From: an uncultured Pseudomonadota bacterium
GTDB lineage: Bacteria; Bdellovibrionota_C; UBA2361; CALMIO01
Assembly: GCA_937864035.1 (NCBI GenBank)
Contig: CALMIO010000004.1
Coordinates: 186,001-250,000, forward strand
Length of the DNA stretch: 64,000 bases
Direction of reading: 5' to 3'
Part shown: piece by piece, positions 53,871 to 62,811 of the stretch
How the letters are laid out: the number at the start of each line of letters is the position of its first letter
Position numbering within the stretch: position 1 is the stretch's first letter
Made by a program: the position numbers and the translations under genes
The notes under the pieces: model-generated
The model's database searches: none
What the model was told of the DNA's origin: nothing
Seen by the model: only the letters and a program-made list of their open reading frames with translations

Positions 53871-55274
53871 GTGGCAGATCGAATACCTAGAGTGCTTTTG
53901 GCTTCGTCGGCTGTTAGGGCTGGCAAGTCAGCTTTCTCGCTTGGGTTAGCGATAGCTTTGAAGAAAAAAAACCTTAATCCGTCTTTTGCTTTGACTAAAG
54001 CCGATTTTTATCAAGTGATCTTGCTTTCCCGTTTGACCAAGCGAGCCACTAGAATAATTGATCGCAATATATTATCAGTTGGACAAACTCTTGGCTCATT
54101 AGCGTATGCCGGTCTTGGGGCTGATTTAGTGATTGTTGAAGGTAGTGGTTCTTATGTTGGAGAAAGTCAATCGATTAGTGATGCTGAAGTAGGCATAAGC
54201 ACTAAAACACCGGTGGTTTTAATGGCGGATGTCGAGCAATTAGGCGGCAGTTTGCAAGCTTTGTTGAAAGGTTACTTTGATTCATTGCCGGATAGTCGGA
54301 TCGCGGCTCTTATTGCCGCGCCCTATCCAATTTATTCTGCAGACAATTCAGAGAGAGATGTATCTCGAACTGTTGGCGATATTGCTGAGCTGATCGGAAG
54401 ATATTCTTTGCCTAAGCTTTTAGGGCAATTGCCAAAGTTGTCTTGTAATTTTTCTCAATTGCCAGAAAATGATTTTTCTGAGATGCGCAACTTGACTCTC
54501 TTAGATCGTTTGTTGTTGGTTGAAATTGGTGAGTGGGTTGATGCGCACGTTGATCTTGACTTGCTGCTTGATGTAGGCGCTACTGCTCAAAGTATCAAAC
54601 AACCTCAGATCGAAGGAGCATTTTCAAGTCGCCGCGCCCGCATAGCGGTTTCACTCGATAGCTGTTTTGTTGGTGGTTTTCAGGAAAACATTGAATTTTT
54701 AAAACTTTTTGGCGGGGAGGTTGTTCCTTTTTCTCCGTTGAGCGATCGGAAATTGCCCGAACGCATAGGAGCTATCTATCTTACTGGGGGTTTTGTTAAA
54801 GATTATGTTGACGAGCTAAATAGCAATGGCGAGTTAAGGGAGGAAATAAAGCGTTTTGCCGACTCTGGCGGAGTGATTTATGGCGAGGGCGCTGGGGCTG
54901 CTTATCTTTGCAAAAGCATCTCGCTTGATGGTGGTAAGCAAACAGTCAAAGGAATCGGTTTGATCGCGTCCGAAGCTGTTTGGGTTGGAGACGCTAGGCA
55001 AAGTTACATTGAGTGTCGCACGATTGAAGATAGTATTTTGGGCAGCTCTGGAGAGATTGTTCGCGGCGTTAACTTTAACAGTTGGAAATTACCCGGCGAC
55101 TATTCGCGTCTTGTTAAAGTCTTCTCTGCTGGATATCTTGACTCGGGGATTTCTTTTACTGAAGGTTATTCGCCGACGGCCAACTCTTTGGCGACCTTTT
55201 CTTTTCTTCATTTCGGCTCTAATCCAAAAATTGCTAAACGGATAGTTGATGCCGCCGAAGTTGCTTTAAGATAA
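53871..55274 (+). CDS. CobB/CbiA-like protein with altered amidotransferase
   Basis: A 467-residue protein similar to cobyrinic acid a,c-diamide synthase. The P-loop-like ASSAVRAGKSAFSLGLAIAL (about 11-30) differs from the usual TSSGxGKT. DLVIVEGSGSYVG (near 86), a Walker B-like segment, follows. The C-terminal GATase-like domain begins RARIAVSLDSCF (near 260). The usual Cys in YGECGG reads YGEGAG (near 343), so glutamine hydrolysis there is unlikely. Later EGYS contrasts with the usual EGF/His region. No cobalamin genes are nearby. GTG 53871. Confidence 0.6.
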   Translation: MADRIPRVLLASSAVRAGKSAFSLGLAIALKKKNLNPSFALTKADFYQVILLSRLTKRATRIIDRNILSVGQTLGSLAYAGLGADLVIVEGSGSYVGESQSISDAEVGISTKTPVVLMADVEQLGGSLQALLKGYFDSLPDSRIAALIAAPYPIYSADNSERDVSRTVGDIAELIGRYSLPKLLGQLPKLSCNFSQLPENDFSEMRNLTLLDRLLLVEIGEWVDAHVDLDLLLDVGATAQSIKQPQIEGAFSSRRARIAVSLDSCFVGGFQENIEFLKLFGGEVVPFSPLSDRKLPERIGAIYLTGGFVKDYVDELNSNGELREEIKRFADSGGVIYGEGAGAAYLCKSISLDGGKQTVKGIGLIASEAVWVGDARQSYIECRTIEDSILGSSGEIVRGVNFNSWKLPGDYSRLVKVFSAGYLDSGISFTEGYSPTANSLATFSFLHFGSNPKIAKRIVDAAEVALR

Positions 55275-55389
55275 CTTGCTAGATCTGTTTTTTTTATTCC
55301 TGCTGAAGTTGTTTGGGAAGTTATTTGTAAGTTGTTAGCTAGCTTGAAGGTGTTGGCAAATTCCCAAGTTTTTTATCAGCTTTTTATGT

Positions 55390-55430
55390 TATGTGCTCAA
55401 CTTTTCTCTTAAATTTTATACAGTGTGTCC
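55390..55430. repeat. Direct repeat copy A flanking the ankyrin-like region
   Basis: TATGTGC..CTTTTCTCTTAAATTTTATA continues to GTGTGTC and is shared with 57677-57717. A core of 29 bases (55401-55429) is identical to 57688-57716; the edges differ by a few bases. The two copies are about 2.3 kb apart in the same orientation. Confidence 0.65.
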
Positions 55431-55815
55431 TGCTGTTGAGATGATCTTGTTCTGAATTTTGTATGTCAAGAGCAGGCTTGAAGGCTTATGCGAATGCAAG
55501 ACGGGGCGGAGTGTTTTGGAAGTTTCAAGTAAAATTAAGCGCATTTGACACCGTATTTGTTTTTTAAAAAAGTGAGCGCATAGTTTTTTAAGCAGATTTG
55601 ATGTAATAATTTTGTGATTTGGTGCGGGATATAAGCTTGTGTTCGGTTTCCCTGAAGATGTTTTTGAAAGCTGTTATTGATTTTATTCCCGAGACGAATC
55701 TGAACCGATTTGAAGGCGGAACTTTGTCTGTTTTTTTGATTAGTTGCTTCGTGTTTTTAGCATAGCAGGTTTTTTACTATGCCAGAGCCGTTAAAACGGT
55801 TAATTTTAATTGATC

Positions 55816-55851
55816 GCCACAGATTTTTGGTTTGCTTTAAATCTGTGGCGT
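55816..55851. terminator. Perfect 12-bp hairpin past the ankyrin-like gene
   Basis: CGCCACAGATTT (55816-55827) and AAATCTGTGGCG (55840-55851) are exact inverted repeats with a 12-base loop. It follows the minus-strand gene by 30 bases and could terminate it, though no T-run follows. Together with two smaller stem-loops upstream it may instead be part of a structured RNA or an element end. Confidence 0.4.
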
Positions 55852-55881
55852 TCGCCAATCGCCGAGCGGCAAGCAAGCGCG

Positions 55882-57367
55882 CTACTTGAACCACTCCAGC
55901 AATCTGCTGAAAATACGGCTGATGATGCCACGACTAGGATTTTGTAATCTCAATTCAGCTTGAACTTTATTATATTCAGAACTAATCAAATCTCCAGTAC
56001 AATGCGTTTCATTTAGGAAACGCTCGTTGAAGCGATCATATAAATGTAAAAGCTGATAGACATTGTACCCATTCTTGTTCCGTGCCTTGAGTATGTCAGG
56101 ATATGTCACTCACTAAGACACCGGCAGCTTCGGCGTACTTAATAATCAGTGGTGTAAATTTCTCCCTAGAACCTTCTGTAGTATTGATGAGCCTAATTGC
56201 ATTATAATCTTGGTTGTTTTTTGCTGTTAATACTTCCTTAAGGCATCCGGCAGCTCCTGCCCATTTCAAAATAATCGAAATAATCTGTAAGGCGGCATCT
56301 TCATGTAATGGGTCTCTGAAATGATCTCGATCTTCTTCATACCTTGAATTTATCCACCTGTCATATGAGGCGATGAACGCCGTCAAGACGTTATCACGAT
56401 TGTTATTTTGCGCCGTGAGCACTTCCCTAAGGCATTTGGCCTTTGTGGCAAAACTAATAAAAAGTTTTACCAGATCTTCATTGTTATTTAAGGCTGCAAG
56501 CATAAGAATATTATTGCCATTATCATCCTTCTCTGTGAGTACTTTCTGAAGGCAATCGTCGCCGTCAGCTTTAGCTTTCGTAAGAATCTTTTTTATTATA
56601 ATATTAGCCTTCTCTTAGTTTTCTGATCCGGAATATTGGGAATAATGAAACTTGTCTGGATATGCTATGAGGGGGAATATAATGGACTTAAAGTCTTCAG
56701 TAACTTTTGCATACTCCCAAAAAAGATCTCCTAAATCATTAAGAGCAACGGCACTTGCTAAATGATTATTAATCTTGAAGCCTAGCTCAAATCTCTTTTT
56801 TAACATAGGTCTGAGTACATCCTCAAGGAATCCATTATCTTTTGCGTATTTAAGAATAAATTTTATCAATTCCTTTTCTTCATCTTTCCCGGAGTACGCT
56901 GATTTGGCTTCCATAAGGGCGTTATAGCCATGCTTGTTTTCTGCTGTTAGTAATTCCTTAAGGAATCCTGCATCTTTTGCCTCATTGATAATAAGCTTTG
57001 GAGTATCTTGATTGAGACTTTTGAGAGCGAGCAACAATGCATGGTCGCCATCTTCGTTTTTTATCATGAGTATATCCTTAAGGAATCCTGCATCTTTTGC
57101 CTCATTGATAATAAGCTTTGCAATATCTTGATTGGAGAGAGCAACCATCAGGGCAGTATCACAATTATGATTAGTTATTACTGACAGTAGATCTTTTAAA
57201 AACCCTTGATTTTTAACAGAAGTTAATAAACTTTTTACTTCATTCAAGTTATTAGCTTGGATATAATCAACAAGGGTTGTAACATGTATTATAGCCCTAG
57301 GATCTAATTCTAGTAGTGGTAGTTGAGGTTTTTGTTCTGGTCTTTTTTCTTGTGTTAAATCACCCAT
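55882..57367 (-). pseudogene. Ankyrin-like repeat protein gene, broken twice
   Basis: From ATG 57367 (AAGGAG nine bases upstream) one frame encodes repeats of about 38-40 residues, such as LIINEAKDAGFLKDIL then NEDGDHALLLAL. A TAA (56615-56617) interrupts it after YSQYSGSEN; the same frame goes on (EKANIIIKKILTKAKA) to about 56096. There, a near-duplicated 10-mer (TGACATATCC TGACATACTC) shifts the frame, and removing one copy restores VSDILKARNKNGYN to 55882. The ancestral protein would be about 490 residues. A 46-base stretch is repeated exactly at 120-base spacing (56955 and 57075). Ankyrin-like proteins often bind other proteins or act as effectors. The first 250 residues may still be made. 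Confidence 0.7.
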
Positions 57368-58276
57368 AAAAACTACTCCTTAATAAAAATTTTTGAAAAC
57401 AGCTTGTCAAAAACTAACTTACCCAAATATTATTTTAAAAACAAAATTTAAGGTTGTTTATATTTATTATGATACTTAATTTTGAAAATGTCGAAAAAAT
57501 TACAAAAAAATCGGAGTTTCCCTTAAAAGCTCTCTTTGCCAGCTCAAATCAGCCTGCGCCCGGCTCAATCGCTTGCCTGCTGGTTATCGCTAATACAACC
57601 TGCGGATTATTATAACATGCCGGCAATCGCCAATCAAAAAAAAACAAAAGCAGATATGTGCCCCTTTAAAATTACTTATGTGCCCGGCTTTTCTCTTAAA
57701 TTTTATACAGTGTGTCATGTTGCTCAAGACAATTTGATTTTGGAAATTTTAAAGAGGATGACGATCCTGAGCCAAAAGAAGGAAGATTGTTTGCCTAACG
57801 AAAGTTGCACTACTATCAACAGATTTTAGTTTATCAATAGCATCTGGAGCTGGGAGTTTTTAGTTTTTGAAGCTTTGATCCTAAGGAAGCTAAAGGATGC
57901 GCACGTAAGCCAGGCGGGCAGATTTTAATCTGGGTTTTTCGTGTTCCTGCAAGCTATACCTGATTTGACGCAAGAGGGAGAATATGCTCACTTTTGAGCT
58001 GAGTGTGTCTTCCCCGTTTAGGATGTGCCGATCTGACAGGAATGTTTTAACTGCTTGCCTATTGATGTCATTGTCTGCGCGGCGAACTGTTCTTGGTTGA
58101 ACCTTTCCCCGTTTTTGCCAACTGATCCTACTTTTCGCCAAACAAGCGGCGCTTTTGGTTTTGCCAGTAAATGCCGTATTTATAAACTCTACATTATAAA
58201 TAAATATAAAAAACAAACCGTGTTGGCTGTCTGTTTTTAAAAAACTTTTTATATAGTGAAAAAAATTTGGAAAAGA
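57368..58276. other. 909-base gap with repeat copy B
   Basis: Contains the second copy of the direct repeat (57677-57717). Frames at 57536-57829 (+) and 57890-58216 (-) are open but show no ribosome binding site, family match or convincing composition, and I do not call them genes. The left end is the AT-rich promoter region of the ankyrin-like gene. Confidence 0.4.
57677..57717. repeat. Direct repeat copy B
   Basis: Same orientation and 29-base identical core (57688-57716) as copy A at 55401-55429. The two copies bracket the broken ankyrin-like gene, as if it had entered or been duplicated as a unit. Confidence 0.65.
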
Positions 58277-58621
58277 TTAAGGCAACTTGATTGTTATAGT
58301 GGCGCGCTCTAAGCGATCTAATAAACTTGATAATTTTGCTGTTTGTTCAGGAGCGTTTTTTAAGATTGCTGTTATTGTGATGTTTGGCGCCTCCTGAATG
58401 TAGTAAGGCTCTTGCCCGCGAGTTGATTCTTTAGTAGGAATAAAATACGTTTCCGGTCCATTTTTGATTATATATAAATCGGCTTTTTTCTCTATCGTAA
58501 CCGTATCTGACCCGATTTTAAATAAAGGTTGTTGATGGTTGGCTTCTAATAATAGCTCTAATTTGCTTGTTATTTGAGCTAGATTGAAGCTTGAAGTTAT
58601 TTGAGTTGTTGCAGAGCGCAT
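58277..58621 (-). CDS. Hypothetical 114-residue protein
   Basis: A small soluble protein with beta-rich middle (PLFKIGSDTVTIEKKADLYI) and a C-terminal helix (TAKLSSLLDRLERATI). I recognise no family. ATG 58621 lies seven bases after the stop of the 37-residue membrane protein, and all three genes down from 60098 run the same way, so it is probably the last gene of a small operon. No signal peptide is visible. Confidence 0.55.
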   Translation of the reverse strand: MRSATTQITSSFNLAQITSKLELLLEANHQQPLFKIGSDTVTIEKKADLYIIKNGPETYFIPTKESTRGQEPYYIQEAPNITITAILKNAPEQTAKLSSLLDRLERATITIKLP

Positions 58622-58628
58622 AATCGAC

Positions 58629-58742
58629 TTAAAAAAACTCGGCTAGAAATTGGCAAAGAGCCGCTAAAAGAGCGAGTAGTATCGAAATGGTAATAAACAA
58701 TCCCACTATTGATAATATCAATTCTCGCTGAGCGTTTTCCAT
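58629..58742 (-). CDS. 37-residue single-helix membrane protein
   Basis: ATG 58742 encodes MENAQRELILSIVGLFITIS and continues through a Leu/Ala-rich stretch to a stop at 58629, with residues about 9-33 forming one transmembrane helix. It sits in a gap otherwise unexplained, 48 bases after one gene's stop and seven before the next gene's start on the same strand. The position and clean helix make it a likely real microprotein. Only a weak purine-rich site precedes it. Confidence 0.55.
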   Translation of the reverse strand: MENAQRELILSIVGLFITISILLALLAALCQFLAEFF

Positions 58743-58790
58743 TAAGTTTCTTTTAAAAGCTAGTTAATGTTTTTTTTTTGAGGAGTAACT

Positions 58791-60098
58791 TTACTGCCCT
58801 TTTCTTGCCGCCTTAAGGTTGGATCGTTGATTTTTTCTGTTTGCCAAAGCCGCTGAAGAAGGCAGAGCCCGTTTTTTTGGAATTCTGCCTTTTTCTCTGT
58901 CGCTAGCAGTCTGGGCGAGTTTTATTTGGCCGCTTTCCATCTTGTCTATAAAAAGATTTTTGCTGGTTAAGCTTTCAAGCTCTGCCATTTTGGAGCTAGA
59001 TAATTTTTTAGAAGCTGAAAAAATGAAATAGGTTGAACCGCGAAATTCTGGAAGATATCCTGTGCATTCGCAACCAACTTGTTCAAGAGTATCTGCGAAT
59101 TGAACGAATTTTCTATCAGCGCCATTGACTATAACGTATAGCCGGGAGCTTGAATCTTTTTGCAATAACCTTGCGTAAACCTCTTTATTTTCATTTTCCG
59201 CCAGCAAGCTTGGTTGAATAATCAGGTTAACTACTTTAAGGGATGGGCAATTGATTTCATCTAAACCCGGGAGATCGGCAGAGACTATACCGCCTGCGAG
59301 TTGGTCGTTATCGGGACCCTTTTTGATCGAACTGGTTATTTTTTCTTTAATTTTAGCTTCTTTTTTTAGGGAGTTTAGATATTTAATTTTTTCATCACTG
59401 TTTTTTGTTTGACTCTCTCTAAGTATAATTTTTAGGTACTTTTCTGGTAAGTTTGTTGTCTCAATTTGTAGGCTACTGCTAGCTAATGATTTGCAAAAAA
59501 CTCCTATACCTAGTTTGCCTAAAAATTCTGGCATAAGGGCGGTGTGAATAAAGCCAAACTTATTTAAATCAAACGGGTTAAATGTAACTGCTTCTTGGCT
59601 ATCAGGTTGGTTGTCGGTGTAAACTGAGTGGGTTCTAAGCGAGCGCCACCCTCTTTTTTGAGCGAGTTTCGAAAGAAAATCTATAAAAGATTTAAAAACA
59701 AAATCTTTGGCGGAATAGAAATCTGGGTTAAGCGCCATAAATGTTATGGTGGCAGAATCGCAATATGGCTTGCCATCCGTTACGGCAAAATGAGCGACTG
59801 TCGTTGATTGGTTGCGATTTGAGTCGTCTTGAAAACTTGCTTCGATAATTACACTGCAAAATCTTTTGCCGATACGTGATCGCCAAAACTCTCGCTTCAG
59901 TACACCGGCGATTGGATAGCTGGTTCCATAACACCTTTGGAAAAGGGAGATAATTTTAGCGATATTTTCTGAATTGTCAGCGCAAAGAGCGGAGATGGTG
60001 AGTCTGAACGGTTCTAAAGGAGAATCTATGGCGTTGCTGTCGACGTTGTTTTCTATCTTATTTGTATTTTGAGAGCTGGTATTGTCTGCAATACTCAT
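58791..60098 (-). CDS. Hypothetical protein with GNAT-like N-terminal half
   Basis: A 435-residue protein. Residues 30-215 look like a GNAT fold: IAKIISLFQRCYGTSYPIAG (helix 1-2), TTVAHFAVTDGKPYCDSATI (strands), YSAKDFVFKSFIDFLSKLAQKRGW (CoA-loop helix region) and FNPFDLNKFGFIHTALMPEF (the end). A classical Q/RxxGxG loop is not evident. The second half has mixed alpha-beta segments and a very basic tail (KKRALPSSAALANRKNQRS) that could bind nucleic acid. ATG 60098. It leads the three-gene operon. Confidence 0.5.
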   Translation of the reverse strand: MSIADNTSSQNTNKIENNVDSNAIDSPLEPFRLTISALCADNSENIAKIISLFQRCYGTSYPIAGVLKREFWRSRIGKRFCSVIIEASFQDDSNRNQSTTVAHFAVTDGKPYCDSATITFMALNPDFYSAKDFVFKSFIDFLSKLAQKRGWRSLRTHSVYTDNQPDSQEAVTFNPFDLNKFGFIHTALMPEFLGKLGIGVFCKSLASSSLQIETTNLPEKYLKIILRESQTKNSDEKIKYLNSLKKEAKIKEKITSSIKKGPDNDQLAGGIVSADLPGLDEINCPSLKVVNLIIQPSLLAENENKEVYARLLQKDSSSRLYVIVNGADRKFVQFADTLEQVGCECTGYLPEFRGSTYFIFSASKKLSSSKMAELESLTSKNLFIDKMESGQIKLAQTASDREKGRIPKKRALPSSAALANRKNQRSNLKAARKGQ

Positions 60099-60530
60099 AA
60101 TAATTTTGTTTATATATTATATATCTAATGTTTTATTCAGGTTAATTTTAGTTAAAAAAAATATAGCAATTAAGGTTATTTTAATTTAAATTATTGTTTA
60201 GATTATTAAAGGATATCTTGCTTTATCTATCTGTTTGTTTAGCTTCCCGATCCTTAAGTTTACTGGCTAATAAATACATTAAAAGACTCCCTTTTCTTCT
60301 GACAAATTAGCTAAACTTAAACAGCCTAATAATGAATAATAAAACGGGTTTCGATTTGACTCAACTATCAAGCTTAATAAATTGCTCTTTAGATCTGTTA
60401 TAAGGAGGGTATGATGACAAATAAATGTAGCTTTTACGGGCGTTTAATTTATCTTATAGAATTTTAACTCATTTAAAACTAGCGAGTTTTCGTAGAATAA
60501 TCATTCTATATTGTCAGGGATTTTTGGCTG
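60099..60530. other. 432-base region upstream of hflX
   Basis: The left half is AT-rich promoter DNA between divergent genes. The right half holds a 17-codon leader ORF (listed) and small stem-loops: AAAACT/AGTTTT (60475-60490) overlaps an alternative AACTC/GAGTT pair (60466-60470 with 60484-60488). A further AGAAT/ATTCT stem follows near 60495-60508. Confidence 0.45.
60414..60467 (+). promoter_or_regulatory. 17-codon leader ORF upstream of hflX
   Basis: ATG 60414 has the strongest ribosome binding site in this stretch, TAAGGAGGG, five bases upstream. It encodes MTNKCSFYGRLIYLIEF and stops 63 bases before hflX. The stop codon touches one arm (AACTC) of a stem-loop that competes with another (AAAACT-AGCG-AGTTTT). 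A translated leader with alternative hairpins is the layout of ribosome-sensing attenuation, known for some antibiotic-induced hflX genes. Confidence 0.45.
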
Positions 60531-62204
60531 ATGTCAACGAAGATCAGAGGAAACATACGGGGACTATCAACTAGCCAACTGCGAGCTATTCACCGACTTG
60601 GCAGGCGCAAGCTTGATCCAGAAGAGTTTATCTCGCTTGATCTGGCACGCGAACTGCTTGAGGCAAGTGAACTTGCTGGCAGGATAGTAGGTCTTTTAAT
60701 CTCTCGTGAAGGTAGGATTGAGGAGGTGTTTGTCGGCGATCGGCGCATTTTGTATATACCTGATCTTGGTCGCTACAGGCTCGGAGCTGGGCGACTCCGT
60801 CGCTTGCGACTTGTTTTTGCTAATCTTAGTAAAAATGCCCCCAAAATACCTAATGATATACTGACCGATCTTGAAAAACTTCGCTTTGATGGTGTTATAG
60901 GAGTTTCGCGATCAAAGTCAGGTATTTCTTATGGGTTCGCGAGTTTAAATCCTAACTTTGAAAAAGATGGAGTCGGTGCGTTTGAAAATTATTTTGAAAA
61001 ATTATCAGATTTTAACAAAGACTTTAGCGAGTTTATCGCTAGCTTAGAAAGAGAGCTTAGCGGTGGGGGCGGTTCGAAGCAGTCGGCGGCGCTTAGAAAA
61101 ATTACTAAGTCAGCTGGCTTTAATGGCGCAGTTTTGGTCGGAGTTTATTCGATTTCTCAAGTTGAGGTTGAAGATCGGATTGATGAGATGGTTGAGCTTG
61201 CGCGAACTGCGGGAATATCGATTCTTAAAACGATAATTCAAAGGCGGATCCCAGATCCGCGAACCTTGCTTGGTAAGGGGAAGATAGAAGAGCTGAGCTT
61301 GGAATGCCTCCGTCTTGGGGCTGAATTGATTATTTTTGACGGCGAGCTGAAGCCGTCTCAGTGGCGTTCAATCACTAAAGCTACCGACCGCAAAGTTATT
61401 GATCGCGGTATGTTGATTTTGGACATATTTGCGCGCCGAGCTTTGAGTAGAGAGGCGAAGATGCAAGTTGAACTTGCTCAATTAAAATACAACCTGCCTC
61501 GTTTGACAGAGATGGATTCCGGTTTGTCGCGTTTGTCTGGCGGTATAGGGGGGCGCGGTCCGGGGGAAACTAAACTTGAGATCAATAGGCGGCGGGCGCG
61601 CGATCGCATTTCGATGCTTGAAAAGCAGCTTGAAAAAATAGAAGCCAGAAGATTGCTCCAGAGAAAATTACGAAGTGAAAGCTTAGTGCCTCAACTTGCG
61701 ATTATTGGTTACACAAATGCTGGCAAATCAACTCTCTTTAATCGTTTGGCGAATGATGGTGTTTTAGTCGAGGATAAGCTTTTTGCGACTCTTAGCCCAA
61801 CTGCGCGCAAGGTACGTATCTTTGGGGAGTTAGGTGGCGTGCGACGTTCCGTTGATCTTGTTGTTAGCGATACGGTTGGTTTTATTCGCGATCTGCCTGA
61901 TGAGTTGCGCTTTGCTTTTAAGGCAACCCTTGAGGAGCTTGGCGAAGCGGATCTTTTGATTCATCTGGTTGATGTGAGCGATTCTGATTATGAAAGTAAA
62001 ATTGCGGCGGTTGAGACAATTTTGCAAGAGCTTGGTTTTTTGGATATCCCAAGGATAATAGTGGCTAATAAGCTTGATTTATTGGGAAAGGAAGCGCTAA
62101 CCGCTTTTAAAGAGCAAAACGATTTAATAATTATTTCTGCTAAGAGTGGTTTTGGAATTGATCAATTAAAGGGTTTTCTTTTACAACAATTTGCAAGTTA
62201 TTGA
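60531..62204 (+). CDS. hflX: Ribosome-associated GTPase HflX, long form
   Basis: A 557-residue GTPase. Residues 1-200 are the extra N-terminal region of long HflX (LSTSQLRAIHRLGRRKLDPEEFISLDLA), known in deltaproteobacteria and Firmicutes. The HflX domain has RIPDPRTLLGKGKIEEL and the Gly-rich LSGGIGGRGPGETKLE. GTPase motifs: G1 GYTNAGKST, G3 DTVGFI, G4 NKLD, G5 SAKSG. HflX splits stalled ribosomes in stress. Start ATG 60531 with AGGGA upstream. A leader ORF suggests translational control. Confidence 0.94.
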   Translation: MSTKIRGNIRGLSTSQLRAIHRLGRRKLDPEEFISLDLARELLEASELAGRIVGLLISREGRIEEVFVGDRRILYIPDLGRYRLGAGRLRRLRLVFANLSKNAPKIPNDILTDLEKLRFDGVIGVSRSKSGISYGFASLNPNFEKDGVGAFENYFEKLSDFNKDFSEFIASLERELSGGGGSKQSAALRKITKSAGFNGAVLVGVYSISQVEVEDRIDEMVELARTAGISILKTIIQRRIPDPRTLLGKGKIEELSLECLRLGAELIIFDGELKPSQWRSITKATDRKVIDRGMLILDIFARRALSREAKMQVELAQLKYNLPRLTEMDSGLSRLSGGIGGRGPGETKLEINRRRARDRISMLEKQLEKIEARRLLQRKLRSESLVPQLAIIGYTNAGKSTLFNRLANDGVLVEDKLFATLSPTARKVRIFGELGGVRRSVDLVVSDTVGFIRDLPDELRFAFKATLEELGEADLLIHLVDVSDSDYESKIAAVETILQELGFLDIPRIIVANKLDLLGKEALTAFKEQNDLIIISAKSGFGIDQLKGFLLQQFASY

Positions 62205-62288
62205 TAATGAAGGGTTTGCAATTGTACTAGTTGCCAAAATTACCATTTGGCAAGTAAAATTGTAAGTGTCAATCTTTTTGTTGTTATT

Positions 62289-62726
62289 ATGAGTAAGTTG
62301 TCAAAGCCGATGGGAGATCCCGCGTTCGCGCCGTTTATCTTAAGAGTATCGCTCGGGTTATATCTGGTTCTTGCTGGTAGATTGAAAATAGATACTGTCC
62401 AAGAATTCGTTAAGGTTGTCAAAGATGTCAGCGGTTTTCCAGATCACTTAGCGATAGTTTACGCAACAAGTCTTCCTTATATTCAGATCTTTGCTGGCGC
62501 TCTTTTAATTTTAGGTCTTTGGACAACTCTTGGAGCTCTCCTCTCCTCTTATGCTTTGATAACTACTTTTTTGATCTTTGCGGCTCCAACTTTTAAGGCT
62601 GATTATCAAAAGTGGTATGGTGATATGACTTTATTAAAAGAGTTAGTCGTGGTAGTTGCTTCGCTTTCAATTTTATATAGTGGCAGCGGAGCTTTTAGCT
62701 TTGATCGGCTTCGCAAATCAGATTAA
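62289..62726 (+). CDS. DoxX-family membrane protein
   Basis: A 145-residue protein from ATG 62289 with four hydrophobic helices: FILRVSLGLYLVLAG, YIQIFAGALLILGLW, TLGALLSSYALITTFLIF and LVVVVASLSILYSG. The N-terminal LRVSLGLYLVLAGRLKI and the middle GALLILGLWT fit DoxX/DoxD-like proteins. Their function is mostly unknown, possibly redox-linked quinone handling. The upstream open codons from 62247 have no start-site support. It follows hflX on the same strand. Confidence 0.75.
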   Translation: MSKLSKPMGDPAFAPFILRVSLGLYLVLAGRLKIDTVQEFVKVVKDVSGFPDHLAIVYATSLPYIQIFAGALLILGLWTTLGALLSSYALITTFLIFAAPTFKADYQKWYGDMTLLKELVVVVASLSILYSGSGAFSFDRLRKSD

Positions 62727-62811
62727 AATTTCGGCTTTTTCAAGGGTCATCTCTGGCGAAACTTGTGTTTAGCTTAAAAAGTAAGTAAAAGAGATTTTAT
62801 TGGTTATTCCT

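Larger units (their letters stand above)
55275..55881. other. 607-base gap with one repeat copy and stacked hairpins
   Basis: No coding region is supported. It holds one copy of a repeat also found at 57677-57717 and a run of three inverted repeats from 55760 to 55851: GCATAG/CTATGC, CCGTT/AACGG, and CGCCACAGATTT/AAATCTGTGGCG (12 bp, perfect). The last one is 30 bases past the broken ankyrin-like gene's stop. Confidence 0.45.

Noticed and set aside
57536..57829. 97-codon plus-strand frame
   Set aside because: No ribosome binding site or family; it covers repeat copy B and its composition is not protein-like.
57890..58216. 108-codon minus-strand frame
   Set aside because: Open but with no start-site support or recognisable family; left as part of the gap.
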